DNA of 64,000 nt from Pseudorhodoferax sp. Leaf265 (lineage in GTDB: Bacteria > Pseudomonadota > Gammaproteobacteria > Burkholderiales > Burkholderiaceae_C): NCBI RefSeq assembly GCF_001422365.1, contig NZ_LMMT01000010.1, positions 62,001 through 126,000 on the forward strand, read 5' to 3'. Under the pieces are notes generated by a model. That model saw only the letters and a list, made by a program, of their open reading frames with translations, made no database searches and was not told the origin of the DNA. The position numbers were made by a program, and so were the translations under genes. Shown here one piece after another: positions 8,321-18,875 of this stretch (within the stretch, counting starts at the first letter, position 1; each line of letters opens with the position of its first letter).

Positions 8321-9505
8321 TCAGACGCGCTCGTAGAGGGTCACGACGCAGGCGCCGCCCAGGCCCAGGTTGTGCTGCAGCGCGAGGCGCGCGCCTTCCA
8401 CCTGGCGTTGGTCGGCGGTGCCGCGCAGCTGGTGCGTGAGCTCGTAGCACTGCGCCAGGCCGGTGGCGCCCAGCGGGTGGCCCTTGGACAAGAGGCCGCC
8501 CGAGGGGTTGGTCACGACCTTGCCTCCGTAGGTGTTGTCGCCGTCCAGGATGAACTTCTCGGCCGTGCCCTCGGGCGTCAGGCCCAGGCCTTCGTAGGTG
8601 ATGAGTTCGTTGGCCGTGAAGCAGTCGTGCAGCTCGACCACGTCCAGATCCTCGGGGCCCACGCCAGCGGCCTCGTAGACCTGCTTGGCGGCGGCGGCCG
8701 TCATGTCGTAGCCGACCACGCGGCGCATGTCGCCGCTGTCGAAGGTGCTGGGCGTGTCCGTCGTCATGGACTGGGCCGCGATGCGCACCTTGAGCGCGAT
8801 GCCGTGCTTCCTGGCGAACTCTTCCGAGCACACGATGGTGGCGGCAGCGCCGCAGGTCGGCGGGCAGCACTGCAGGCGCGTGAGCGGGTCGAACACGGCC
8901 GGCGAAGCCATCACCTCTTCCAGCGTGACGGTGTCGCGGAACACCGCGAGCGGGTTGCGTGCGGCGTGCTGGCGGGCCTTCACCGAGATGCGGCCGAAGG
9001 TGTCGGGGCGGATGCCGTACTGCTTGATGTAGTCGCGGCCGGCGCCGCCGAAGAACTGGGCCGCGCGCGGCGCAGTGGGCAGCGTGCCCTGCAGCTGGTC
9101 CATGGTCTCGGCGAAGCGCGCCATGGGCGAGGGACGGTCTTCGTACGCGCCCTTGAGCGCGCCCGGCACCATCTGCTCGAAACCCAGCGCGATCGCGCAT
9201 TCGGCCACACCGCTCTCCACGGCCTGGCGCGCCAGGTACAACGCAGACGAACCGCTGGAGCAGTTGTTGTTGAGGTTGAACACGGGAATGCCCGTGAGGC
9301 CCACACCGTAGATGGCGGCCTGGCCGGCGGTGGAGTCGCCGTAGACGTAGCTCACGTAGGCCTGCTGCACGGCGTCGTAGGGCACGCCGGCGTCCTGGAG
9401 CGCGAGTTCGGCCGCGCGTGCGCCCATCACCGTGTAGGCCTCGCTCTTGCCGGGCTTGGTGAAGGGGATCATCCCGACGCCGGCAACGTAGACATTGCGT
9501 TTCAT
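8321..9505 (-). CDS. SCP2-type thiolase (acyl-CoA acyltransferase family)
   Basis: This 394-residue thiolase-fold enzyme has the nucleophilic Cys82 in NNNCSSGSSAL, the HDCFTANEL motif, the histidine motif LSKGHPLGATG and a C-terminal HNLGLGGACVV. This is the SCP2/SCPx branch, whose members do thiolytic cleavage or, with a DUF35 partner, retro-aldol cleavage; no DUF35 gene is nearby. The start at 9505 is supported by an AGAGGAAG ribosome site. It is the first gene of a run of eight same-strand genes reaching to 1205, preceded by a 163-base gap that should hold the promoter. Confidence 0.88.
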   Translation of the reverse strand: MKRNVYVAGVGMIPFTKPGKSEAYTVMGARAAELALQDAGVPYDAVQQAYVSYVYGDSTAGQAAIYGVGLTGIPVFNLNNNCSSGSSALYLARQAVESGVAECAIALGFEQMVPGALKGAYEDRPSPMARFAETMDQLQGTLPTAPRAAQFFGGAGRDYIKQYGIRPDTFGRISVKARQHAARNPLAVFRDTVTLEEVMASPAVFDPLTRLQCCPPTCGAAATIVCSEEFARKHGIALKVRIAAQSMTTDTPSTFDSGDMRRVVGYDMTAAAAKQVYEAAGVGPEDLDVVELHDCFTANELITYEGLGLTPEGTAEKFILDGDNTYGGKVVTNPSGGLLSKGHPLGATGLAQCYELTHQLRGTADQRQVEGARLALQHNLGLGGACVVTLYERV

Positions 9506-9668
9506 GTTGTCTTCCTCTGGTTGGAGCGGACCGATGGCGCGCGGCAGGCGTGCGACCGGAACTGCGGGGAAGTCTAGGGACGGGGATCGGCACCGCCCAT
9601 GGCCGAAGCGATGGACCGCATTGGCCCGAACGCTCAAAAGTGCAGGGACCGGGGGTTAACCCGAAGCC
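9506..9668 (-). promoter_or_regulatory. Probable promoter region of the thiolase-to-isomerase operon
   Basis: This is the 163-base gap between the AraC gene and the thiolase. A TAGACT hexamer on the minus strand (9571-9576) could be a -10 element, but no convincing -35 lies at the right distance, as expected for an activator-dependent promoter under the adjacent AraC-type protein. No clear direct repeats were found by eye. Confidence 0.35.
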
Positions 9669-10694
9669 TCAGGACAGGCGTTCCTGCCGGTAGGCGCCGG
9701 GCGCCAATCCGGTCCAGCTCTTGAATGCGCGGTGGAAGGTGCTGGCCTCGGAGAAACCGAGCTGGCCCGCGATTTCGGGCAGCGTGAGACCCGGGTGTGT
9801 GAGGTAGTCGATGGCCGCGTCGCGCAGCAGGTCGTCGCGGATCGCGCGAAAGCCCGCGCCCTCCTCGCGCAGGCGCCGGCGCAGCGTCTGCGGCGTCATC
9901 GCGAGCTGCGCGCCCACGTCCTCGAGCGACGGCATGGGACCGCCCAGGTGGCGGCGCAGCAGACGGCGGATGCGTTCGGCCAGGCTGCTGTCGTCGCGGT
10001 ACTTGAGCAGCAGGCTGGCCGGCGCCTGCGCCAGGAAGCCGGCCAGGCTTTCGGGCGTCTGCACGATGGGCAGGCTGAGCCAGCGGGCCTCGAAGCGCCA
10101 GCCGGTGCGCAGGCCGTAATGCGGCGGCGCCTGGAACAGCTGTGGCGCGTCGCCCGGCTGGTCTGCCTCCTTGCACCGCAGGTCCACCGCCAGCAGCGGC
10201 AACCGCCGCGCCACCAGCCAGCACACCAGGCCGTAGCCCAGGAAGCCGAAGCAGCGCATGGCGTATCCCAGCGGTTCGTCGACCGGCGCACGCGGCGCCA
10301 GCGACATGCTGGCCACCCCCTCGCGCACCTGCAGCCGCGGCGTGAAGTCGGACAGCAGCAAGCGGTAGTGGCGCAGGCCCGCCCGCAGGGCCTCCTCCAG
10401 CGTGCGGCAGCCCACGGCAAGGCGGCACACGGCCTCGAAACTGCCCAGCGGCAGAGGCCGGCTGCACAGGCCCCAGAGCTCGTCGCGCAGGCGGTGGCGC
10501 AACTGGAAGATCAACGCGGCGTACTGCGCCTGGCTCACGCGCGAGAGCGGCGAGCCCAGCAGTTCGGGCGGGATGCCGGCGCGCTGGAGCAGGGCTTCGC
10601 AGTCCAGGCCGGAGCGCCGTGCACCCAGCACGATCTGCCGGACCTGGCCGATGGGGATGGTCTGCCGGGTGGTGCCGCTGGAGGAAGGAGGCAT
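9669..10694 (-). CDS. AraC-family transcriptional regulator (Arabinose_bd N-domain type)
   Basis: This 341-residue regulator has a large N-terminal sensor region (about 15-220) and a C-terminal pair of helix-turn-helices (about 250-335). The second is readable as LPEIAGQLGFSEASTFHRAF followed by GLAPGAYRQ. The start at 10694 (MPPSSSG) was chosen over one 48 bases upstream because the conserved region begins soon after it and a TACAAT hexamer at 10708-10713 would then fall at -10. It sits directly upstream of the thiolase operon and downstream of a Bug receptor, so it probably activates one or both in response to the substrate or its CoA ester. Confidence 0.85.
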   Translation of the reverse strand: MPPSSSGTTRQTIPIGQVRQIVLGARRSGLDCEALLQRAGIPPELLGSPLSRVSQAQYAALIFQLRHRLRDELWGLCSRPLPLGSFEAVCRLAVGCRTLEEALRAGLRHYRLLLSDFTPRLQVREGVASMSLAPRAPVDEPLGYAMRCFGFLGYGLVCWLVARRLPLLAVDLRCKEADQPGDAPQLFQAPPHYGLRTGWRFEARWLSLPIVQTPESLAGFLAQAPASLLLKYRDDSSLAERIRRLLRRHLGGPMPSLEDVGAQLAMTPQTLRRRLREEGAGFRAIRDDLLRDAAIDYLTHPGLTLPEIAGQLGFSEASTFHRAFKSWTGLAPGAYRQERLS

Positions 10695-10772
10695 GGGATC
10701 GCGGCAAATTGTAGGAGCGCAGCGCCTGCCCGCCTGTCGCATCCGTGGCCCGGGACGGCCGGCGCAGGTCGG

Positions 10773-11786
10773 CTACTCCGGCTTGAAGCCGATCTCGTCG
10801 AGCATCTGCTTCTCGCGCTCGTACTGCGCGACGGCGTACTGGCGGTAGGCCTCGCCGTTGATGTTCCAGGGCGCCAGGTCGAAGTCGTCGACGATGCGGC
10901 GGTAGGCCGGGTCGTGCACGGCCTTCTGGAAGGCCGACTCCAGCCGCGCGCGCACGGCCGGGTCCATGTTCTTGGGCGCGACCAGGCCGAACGGCGATTG
11001 CACGACGAGGTCGTGGCCCAGCTCGCGCAACGTGGGCACGTTGGGCCACTGCGCCAGGCGCTGCTCGGTGAAGGTGGCCAGCACGCGCAGCTTGCCGCTG
11101 CGCGCCATGGCGCCGAAGCCGGGGTCGCCGTAGACGTCCAGGTGGCGGCCGACCACGGCCGTCAGCTGCTCGTTGCCGCCCTTGAACGGGATGAAGTTGA
11201 ACTTGGTGCCCGTGGCGCGCGCGAGCCGCTCGCCGTAGATGCGGTTGGCGCTGATGGCCCCCACGTTGCCCCAGCTCAGCTGGCCGGGCCTGGCCTTGGC
11301 GTCGGCCAGCAGCTCGGCCAAGGTCTTCCAGGGTGCATCGGCTGCCACCGCGACGCCCGTGGTCAGGTTGTTCAGGCCCATGAGGTAGGTGAAGTCGGTG
11401 CGCGGGTCCCAGGCCACCTTGTTCATGTGCGGCCAGCGGATCACCGAGTTGTGCATCACGCCGAGCAGGTAGCCATCCGCATCGCCCATGCTGGTCAGGC
11501 TGGAGACGCCCGTCACGCCGCCCGCGCCAGCGCGGTGCATGAGCACGATGGGCTGGCCCAGGTCCTTGGCCGCGGCCTCGGCCAGCGCGCGCAGCACGGC
11601 ATCGAACATGCCGCCGGCCGGGAACGGCAGCTGCAGCTGGATGGGCTTGTTCGGGAAGTTGCTGCCGGCCAGGGCTGGCGCGCCGAGCACGCTCGCAGCT
11701 GCGGCGGCAAGACCGGCGCGCAGCACCGCGCGGCGTGCGATGGACGTGGTGGGGGCTTGGGATGCAAACGCTGGTGCGATAGGCAT
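10773..11786 (-). CDS. Bug-family (TTT) periplasmic substrate-binding protein
   Basis: This 337-residue receptor has a twin-arginine-like signal (ARRAVLRAG, hydrophobic to ALAGS near residue 41). The signature is FPNKPIQLQLPFPAGG, with RAGAGGVTG further on. PFPAGGMFD differs from the usual PYAPGGxxD, so the ligand pocket may be unusual. The start at 11786 follows a perfect AAGGAGA ribosome site. It is placed between the AraC gene and the second catabolic module; no membrane transport subunits are nearby. Confidence 0.88.
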   Translation of the reverse strand: MPIAPAFASQAPTTSIARRAVLRAGLAAAAASVLGAPALAGSNFPNKPIQLQLPFPAGGMFDAVLRALAEAAAKDLGQPIVLMHRAGAGGVTGVSSLTSMGDADGYLLGVMHNSVIRWPHMNKVAWDPRTDFTYLMGLNNLTTGVAVAADAPWKTLAELLADAKARPGQLSWGNVGAISANRIYGERLARATGTKFNFIPFKGGNEQLTAVVGRHLDVYGDPGFGAMARSGKLRVLATFTEQRLAQWPNVPTLRELGHDLVVQSPFGLVAPKNMDPAVRARLESAFQKAVHDPAYRRIVDDFDLAPWNINGEAYRQYAVAQYEREKQMLDEIGFKPE

Positions 11787-11915
11787 GGCTGTCTCCTTGC
11801 GGCCTCGAACGGGGCCGGGTGCTGTTGAAAAGAACTCGCCGGCAAGACTAGGGGCGGCCGGCCCGCCGGGATATGGCCGTTTCGTCAAGCGACGATGGCC
11901 GCATCGATCAAACGC

Positions 11916-12329
11916 TCAAGCGCTGGGCAAGGGCAGGTAGCGGAACGAGCCCATGCTGCGGGCCACGCAGCGGCCCTCGTCGTCGCGCACCTCGGCGCGG
12001 CACTGCACGGTGTCGCCATCGTCGGCGATGGCCAGCGCCTCGCCATCGGCCGTGAGCCGGCCCCGGCCGGGCTGCAGGTAGCTGATGTTGAGATCCAGCG
12101 TGACGGCCGTGCGCGCAAAGCCGATCTTGGACACGGCCGCGCTGGCCATGACCACGTCCAGCAGCGTGGCGACCACACCGCCATGCATGGCGCGGATCGG
12201 GTTCTCGAGTTCGCGCCGCGCCTCGACCACCAGGCGCGCGCGGCCGCCCTCGGAGAACTCGCGCCGGATGCCCAGCAGCTGCGAGAACGGGACGGTGTTG
12301 TACAGGCGCAGGCTCTCGGCGGCGTCCAT
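11916..12329 (-). CDS. PaaI-family hotdog thioesterase
   Basis: This 137-residue hotdog thioesterase has the HGG motif at 49-51 and the catalytic acidic residue Asp58 in ATLLDVVMASA. PaaI-type enzymes hydrolyse CoA esters, often releasing stalled intermediates of aromatic-acid pathways. Its start shares one base with the stop of the acyl-CoA ligase upstream (TGATG), so the two are coupled. It is the last gene of the 15143-11916 module. Confidence 0.87.
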   Translation of the reverse strand: MDAAESLRLYNTVPFSQLLGIRREFSEGGRARLVVEARRELENPIRAMHGGVVATLLDVVMASAAVSKIGFARTAVTLDLNISYLQPGRGRLTADGEALAIADDGDTVQCRAEVRDDEGRCVARSMGSFRYLPLPSA

Positions 12330-13849
12330 CAGCGTGCCTTGGCGTGTTCCGCACGCAGCTGGGTCTTGAGCACCTTGCCGGCCGCCGACAGCGGCAGCGC
12401 GGCCGCGAAGGCCAGGCTGCGCGGGCACTTGTAGCCCGCGAGCCGCGTGCGGCACTGGGCCTGGATCGCGATTGCGAGTTCGGCGCTCTCGGCCACACCC
12501 GGGCGCAGCACCACGACCGCGTGCACGGCCTCGCCCCAGCGCGCATCGGGCACGCCGATGACGGCCGCGTCGATGACGTCGCCGTGGCTGCGCAGCGCGG
12601 CCTCGACCTCGCCGGAGTACACGTTCTCGCCGCCGCTGATGATCATGTCCTTCAAGCGGTCGGCGATGAAGATGAAGCCGTTCTCGTCCATGCGGCCGCC
12701 GTCGCCCGTGTGCAGCCAACCGTTGCGCAGGGCCTGGGCCGAAACCTCGGGAAGCTTCCAGTAGCCGCTCGTGACCATGGGGCCGCGGATGATGATCTCG
12801 CCAACTTCGCCGCGCGGGCAGTCGTTGCCCTCCGGATCGACGATGCGGATCTCGGCCCCCAGGCCGGCGCGGCCGACCGAGCGCAGCCGCTCGGCCGGCG
12901 CGCCGGGGCGGTGGTTGGCCGGCAGGTTGATGCAGGCCGCACCCGCGGTCTCGGTCAGGCCGTAGGCCTGGAAGAACTCGGCGTTCGGCCAGGTGGCCAG
13001 CGCACGGTCCAGCAGGTCGGGCGGCATGGGCGCGGCACCGAAGGCGATGCGGTTCAGGCTCTGCACCTTGGCCGCGTCGAAGTTGGGTGCCTCCAGCAAT
13101 GCCTGCAGCATGGTGGGCACGACGATGGTGTCGGTGATGCCGTGCGTGAAGATCGCATCGAGCACGACCTCGGCGCGGAACTGCGGCATGGTGACCCAGC
13201 TGCCGCCCACGATGCTCTGGCCGATGAGCCTGCCCAGGCCCGCCACATGGAACAGCGGCGCGACCAGCAGCGAAACGCTGTCGGGCGCGTTGTTGAGTTC
13301 GGCGCCGCGCGTCATCGAGGCCGACCAGAAGTTCAGGTGCGTGAGCATCACGCCCTTGGAGCGGCCCGTGGTGCCGCCCGTGTAGAGGATGGCGGCCAGG
13401 GCATCGCCGCCGACACGCGCGTCGTCCACAGGGGCTGTAGCGGCCGCCTGGGTGGCGAGGTCGGCCATGGGCAGCACCTGGGCCAGGTCGGCAAGTTCGG
13501 CGGAGGGGCCGGCGAAGCTGGCATCGGCCACCAGCAGCGGCGCGCCGCAGTCGGCCAGCGCGTAGCGCAGCTCGGGCACGCTCCAGCGCGTGTTGAGCGG
13601 GCAGGCCACGGCGCCCAGCCACCAGCAGGCCAAAAGGCCCAGGACCATGGCGTCGTCGTTGGGCGCGAGCAAGGCCACGCGCTCGCCGGGGGCGATGCCG
13701 CGCGCGCGCAGCACGGCGGCACGGCGCGCGACCTGGTCGATGAGCTGGGTGAAGGTGTAGGCACGCTCGGCGTCGGGCGCGAGGTGGCGCAGCGCGGTCT
13801 TGTCGGGGTGGCGTTGCAGCGATCGGTGCAGGCCTTGGGTCAGGTACAT
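12329..13849 (-). CDS. AMP-forming acyl-CoA synthetase
   Basis: This 506-residue ligase has ILYTGGTTGRSKGVMLTH as its P-loop, FQAYGLTETAG, LHTGDGGRMDENGF, the hinge DRLKDMIISGGENVY and the final catalytic Lys in SAAGKVLKTQLR. It differs clearly from the ligase at 3790-5445, so the island carries two acid-activating enzymes with presumably different specificities. The ISGGENVY hinge is typical of ligases for fatty and cyclic acids. It is flanked by two hotdog thioesterase-like genes, with 2 bases and a 1-base overlap as junctions. Confidence 0.9.
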   Translation of the reverse strand: MYLTQGLHRSLQRHPDKTALRHLAPDAERAYTFTQLIDQVARRAAVLRARGIAPGERVALLAPNDDAMVLGLLACWWLGAVACPLNTRWSVPELRYALADCGAPLLVADASFAGPSAELADLAQVLPMADLATQAAATAPVDDARVGGDALAAILYTGGTTGRSKGVMLTHLNFWSASMTRGAELNNAPDSVSLLVAPLFHVAGLGRLIGQSIVGGSWVTMPQFRAEVVLDAIFTHGITDTIVVPTMLQALLEAPNFDAAKVQSLNRIAFGAAPMPPDLLDRALATWPNAEFFQAYGLTETAGAACINLPANHRPGAPAERLRSVGRAGLGAEIRIVDPEGNDCPRGEVGEIIIRGPMVTSGYWKLPEVSAQALRNGWLHTGDGGRMDENGFIFIADRLKDMIISGGENVYSGEVEAALRSHGDVIDAAVIGVPDARWGEAVHAVVVLRPGVAESAELAIAIQAQCRTRLAGYKCPRSLAFAAALPLSAAGKVLKTQLRAEHAKAR

Positions 13850-13851
13850 CT

Positions 13852-14169
13852 TCAGGCTCCGGGAGAAGTCGAGGGGCGGTAGCGCAGCGTGGCCATGGCG
13901 CGCGCCACCAGCTGGCCCGCGGCGTCGCGCAGTTCGGCCTCGCAGAAGCAGACCGAGCGGCCGCCGCCCGTCACCTGGCCTTCGGCCTGCAGGCCGGTGC
14001 CGCCGGGCTGCACGAAGCCCAGGTGCAGGTCGATCACGTCGACCGACTGCGCAGCAGGGTTGCGGGCCAGTGCGGCTTGGATCAGCGCGGCGTCGAGCAG
14101 CGCGATGGCCTGGCTGCGGCTGGTGGCGCCCTGCGGTACATCGCAGACAGCGGTGGCCAGAGCGCTCAC
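13852..14169 (-). CDS. Short hotdog thioesterase-like protein, N-terminally reduced
   Basis: These 105 residues have a C-terminal half clearly homologous to the PaaI protein at 11916-12329 (compare DLHLGFVQPGGTGLQAEG with DLNISYLQPGRGRLTADG). The start is GTG, overlapping the upstream gene stop as GTGA, and an in-frame stop 15 bases upstream rules out a longer product. About 30 N-terminal residues of the family are missing and the HGG motif is replaced by RSQ, although an Asp (26) aligns with the catalytic acid. It may be a binding or regulatory remnant, or a partner subunit for the other hotdog protein. Confidence 0.7.
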   Translation of the reverse strand: MSALATAVCDVPQGATSRSQAIALLDAALIQAALARNPAAQSVDVIDLHLGFVQPGGTGLQAEGQVTGGGRSVCFCEAELRDAAGQLVARAMATLRYRPSTSPGA

Positions 14170-15143
14170 GCTGCGACGGCTTCAGGCTGGCGCAGCGGCA
14201 CGGCGATGCGCGCACGCGCGGCCGCGTACTCGCGCGCCATGCGGGCCACGACCTGGCCGGCCGGCTGCACGGCCGAGACCGCGCCAATGCCCTGGCCGCA
14301 GCCCCAGACGTCCTTCCAGGGCTTGACGCGGTTCGTACCGAAGTTCATGGCCGAGGGGGCGCTGGTCTCCAGCCGGTCGGGGTCCAGGCCGGCGTTGCGG
14401 ATCGAGGGCTTCAGGTAGTTGCCGTGCACGCCCGTGAACAGGTTGGAGTAGACGATGTCCTCGCTGCTGCTGTCGACGATCATCTGCTTGTAGGCCTCGG
14501 CGGCGCGGGCCTCCTCGGTCGCGATGAAGGCCGAGCCGATGTAGGCGAAGTCGGCGCCCAGGGCCTGCGCGGCGAGGATGGCGTCGCCCGTGGCGATGGA
14601 GCCAGACAGCGCCAGCGGGCCCGTGAACCAGCGGCGGATCTCGGCGATCAGCGCGAAGGCGCTCGTGGTGCCGGCATGGCCGCCGGCGCCGCTGGCCACG
14701 GCGACCAGGCCATCGGCGCCCTTCTCCACGGCCTTGTGCGCGAAGCGGTCGTTGATCACGTCGTGCATGACGATGCCGCCCCAGGCGTGCACGGCGTCGT
14801 TGATTTCGGTGCGTGCGCCCAGCGAGGTGATGGTCAGCGGCACCTTGTACTTGGCGCAGATGGCCATGTCGTGGTCGAGCCGGTCGTTGCTCTTGTGCAC
14901 GATCTGATTGATCGCGAACGGTGCGGCCGGGGCCTCGGGGTGGGCGCGGTCGTGCGCGGCCAGCGTCTCGGTGATCTCGGCCAGCCAGTCGTCCAGCAGC
15001 TCGGCGGGACGCGCGTTGAGGGCGGGCATGGAGCCGACAATGCCGGCCTTGCACTGCGCGATCACGAGCTGCGGCACGCTGATGATGAACAGCGGCGAGG
15101 CGATGACGGGCAGGCGCAGGTGTTGGAAGAGGGGATGTGGCAT
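14166..15143 (-). CDS. Nitronate monooxygenase-like FMN oxidoreductase
   Basis: This 325-residue TIM-barrel flavoprotein of the NMO/2-nitropropane dioxygenase family contains SGAGGHAGT with the catalytic-type His156, GSIATGDAILAAQALGADFAYIGS-type phosphate-binding text, and a C-terminal GQGIGAVSAVQPAGQVV segment. Members oxidise nitronates or act as NAD(P)H:quinone or enoyl reductases. The start at 15143 (MPHPLFQHLRLPVIASP) begins directly at the conserved first strand. It leads the second catabolic module, co-directional with two hotdog genes and a ligase, so a redox role in acid breakdown is as likely as nitroalkane detoxification. Confidence 0.83.
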   Translation of the reverse strand: MPHPLFQHLRLPVIASPLFIISVPQLVIAQCKAGIVGSMPALNARPAELLDDWLAEITETLAAHDRAHPEAPAAPFAINQIVHKSNDRLDHDMAICAKYKVPLTITSLGARTEINDAVHAWGGIVMHDVINDRFAHKAVEKGADGLVAVASGAGGHAGTTSAFALIAEIRRWFTGPLALSGSIATGDAILAAQALGADFAYIGSAFIATEEARAAEAYKQMIVDSSSEDIVYSNLFTGVHGNYLKPSIRNAGLDPDRLETSAPSAMNFGTNRVKPWKDVWGCGQGIGAVSAVQPAGQVVARMAREYAAARARIAVPLRQPEAVAA

Positions 15144-15227
15144 GGTGGGCGCAGTATCTGGAGCGCCCTGCACGCCATCAATGGCCGAATGGCTGGGGCC
15201 ATTGGCGCAAAGTGACAAAGAAGTGGG

Positions 15228-15247
15228 GCCCAGGGAAAACCCTGGGC
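15228..15247 (-). terminator. Hairpin terminator after slmA
   Basis: A perfect 8-base inverted repeat (GCCCAGGG / CCCTGGGC) around a 4-base loop begins 3 bases past the slmA stop. On the minus strand a moderately T-rich tract (ACTTCTTTG) follows after a few C residues, so termination is plausible though not textbook. Confidence 0.6.
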
Positions 15248-15250
15248 AAG

Positions 15251-15907
15251 CTACAGCAGGCGCTGCAGGCTGGCCTCCAGCTGCTCGGTCGGCAGCCGAC
15301 GAAAGCCCGAGCGCGCGAAGCGCTGCAGGCGGCCGATGGCGAAGGCTGTCAGCACCGAGGCCTGCACGTTGGCGTCCACGGTGGGCGTGGCCGCGCCGTC
15401 ATCGGCCAGCGCCGGCCGCAGGCACTGGCGCAGGCTGGACTCGATGCGGTCGAAGAACTGGTTCATGCGGCCCTGCAGCCGCTCGTGTTCGAGCACCAGC
15501 GCATCGCCGACCATCACGCGCACCATGCCGGGGTTCTTCTCGCCGAACTGCAGCAGCACGGTCAGGATGCTGCGTGCCTGCTGCGTGCCACCGACACCCT
15601 CTTCGGCCGTGATGGCACCGACCAGCTGGAACACGCTCTGCTCGATGAATTCGATCAGGCCCTCGAACATCTGGGCCTTGCTGGCGAAGTGGCGGTACAG
15701 CGCGGCCTCGCTGACCTGCAGCCGGCCGGCCAGCGCCGCGGTGGTCACGCGCTCGGCGCCGGGCTGCTCCAGCATGGCGGCCAGGGTCTGCAGGATCTGC
15801 AGCCGACGCTCGCCGGGCTTGGGTCGCTTGCGTGGTGGGGCAGCGGCTGCCGAGGCGTCCTCGCCGCCTTCGGACGTTGCGGTCGGCAGGGCGGCGTCTT
15901 CGGGCAT
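15251..15907 (-). CDS. slmA: Nucleoid occlusion factor SlmA (TetR fold)
   Basis: This 218-residue TetR-fold DNA-binding protein blocks FtsZ assembly over the nucleoid. After a disordered Ala/Pro-rich N-terminus (1-30) comes KPGERRLQILQTLAAML, then the helix-turn-helix with TTAALAGRLQVSEAALYRHF (55-74), the text that identifies SlmA among TetR proteins. FEGLIEFIEQSVF follows. It lies 20 bases downstream of argB on the same strand, a common betaproteobacterial pairing, and is followed by a hairpin. Confidence 0.9.
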   Translation of the reverse strand: MPEDAALPTATSEGGEDASAAAAPPRKRPKPGERRLQILQTLAAMLEQPGAERVTTAALAGRLQVSEAALYRHFASKAQMFEGLIEFIEQSVFQLVGAITAEEGVGGTQQARSILTVLLQFGEKNPGMVRVMVGDALVLEHERLQGRMNQFFDRIESSLRQCLRPALADDGAATPTVDANVQASVLTAFAIGRLQRFARSGFRRLPTEQLEASLQRLL

Positions 15908-15927
15908 GCGGTGGTGTCGTCCTGCGC

Positions 15928-18007
<2,080 letters not shown>

Positions 18008-18047
18008 GGGAGAAGGGAACCTAGAATTCCCTGCGCGAAATTAGACC

Positions 18048-18797
18048 ATGCCAGCCACGCCTATCCGACCGATCACCGTTTCCATCGTCAGCCATGGGCA
18101 GCAGGCATTGATACTCCCTCTCCTGGATCAGTTGGATCGCCACTGCGCCAGGTCCATTGAGAAGCTGGTGTTGACGGTCAATATCCCGGAGCAAGATTTT
18201 GTAGATACCACTGGCTACAAGTTTCCGATCGTGCGTATCGTCAATCCTCGGCCACGGGGATTTGGCGCGAATCACAATGCGGCATTCGAGGACTGCAGTA
18301 CCGAGTGGTTTCTCGTGCTCAATCCAGATATCCGCATCGATGGAGATGTGCTAGCAGCGATGCAGCGACTCGCGCGCGGAGATGATGGGGTGCTCACACC
18401 GCGCATTCTGGAACCAGGACAGCATCAACCTGAACCCTATAGAGGTCTACTGACGCCTTGCGAGATCATCTTGCGCCGCCGTCCTGGCTACACCCCCCCT
18501 GCACAGCCGGCATGGATTCCGGGCATGTTCATGTTGTTCCGTTCGAAGACCTTTCGAGGGATCGGCGGTTTTGACCTGCGGTTCTTCATGTACGGCGAGG
18601 ACTTCGATATTTGCGCCCGCCTGCAGTTGGACGGATGGAAGGTACATGCGGTGGAGACTGTCCGTGTGCGCCATGCTGCCCAGCGCGCGAGTCAACGCAA
18701 CTTGCGCCACTTGCAGTGGCACGTCACGAGCTTGTTAAGGGTGTGGATGTCAAGGGCCTTCTGGCGCTATCGAGCAGCACTACTGCGCGATACATAG
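18048..18797 (+). CDS. Glycosyltransferase family 2
   Basis: This 249-residue GT-A fold transferase has PITVSIVSHGQQALILPLLD at the N-terminus, FGANHNAAFE, the metal-binding VLNPDIRID (about 99-107), and GGFDLRFFMYGEDFDICARL for acceptor binding and base. It resembles rhamnosyltransferases of the WbbL type, so with rfbBDAC in the locus it may add L-rhamnose; this is inference. It is the first gene of the short plus-strand unit that continues with gmd and fcl. Confidence 0.85.
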   Translation: MPATPIRPITVSIVSHGQQALILPLLDQLDRHCARSIEKLVLTVNIPEQDFVDTTGYKFPIVRIVNPRPRGFGANHNAAFEDCSTEWFLVLNPDIRIDGDVLAAMQRLARGDDGVLTPRILEPGQHQPEPYRGLLTPCEIILRRRPGYTPPAQPAWIPGMFMLFRSKTFRGIGGFDLRFFMYGEDFDICARLQLDGWKVHAVETVRVRHAAQRASQRNLRHLQWHVTSLLRVWMSRAFWRYRAALLRDT

Positions 18798-18875
18798 CCT
18801 GATCGGCACGCATAGGCTGCGATACTTCAACAAATTCCCACTCCGATCGCCTAGGTCTTGAATCGTTTCGAAGCT

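Noticed and set aside
18858..18875. TTG start for gmd
   Set aside because: The ATG at 18876 begins directly at the conserved MKKVALITG text of Gmd proteins.
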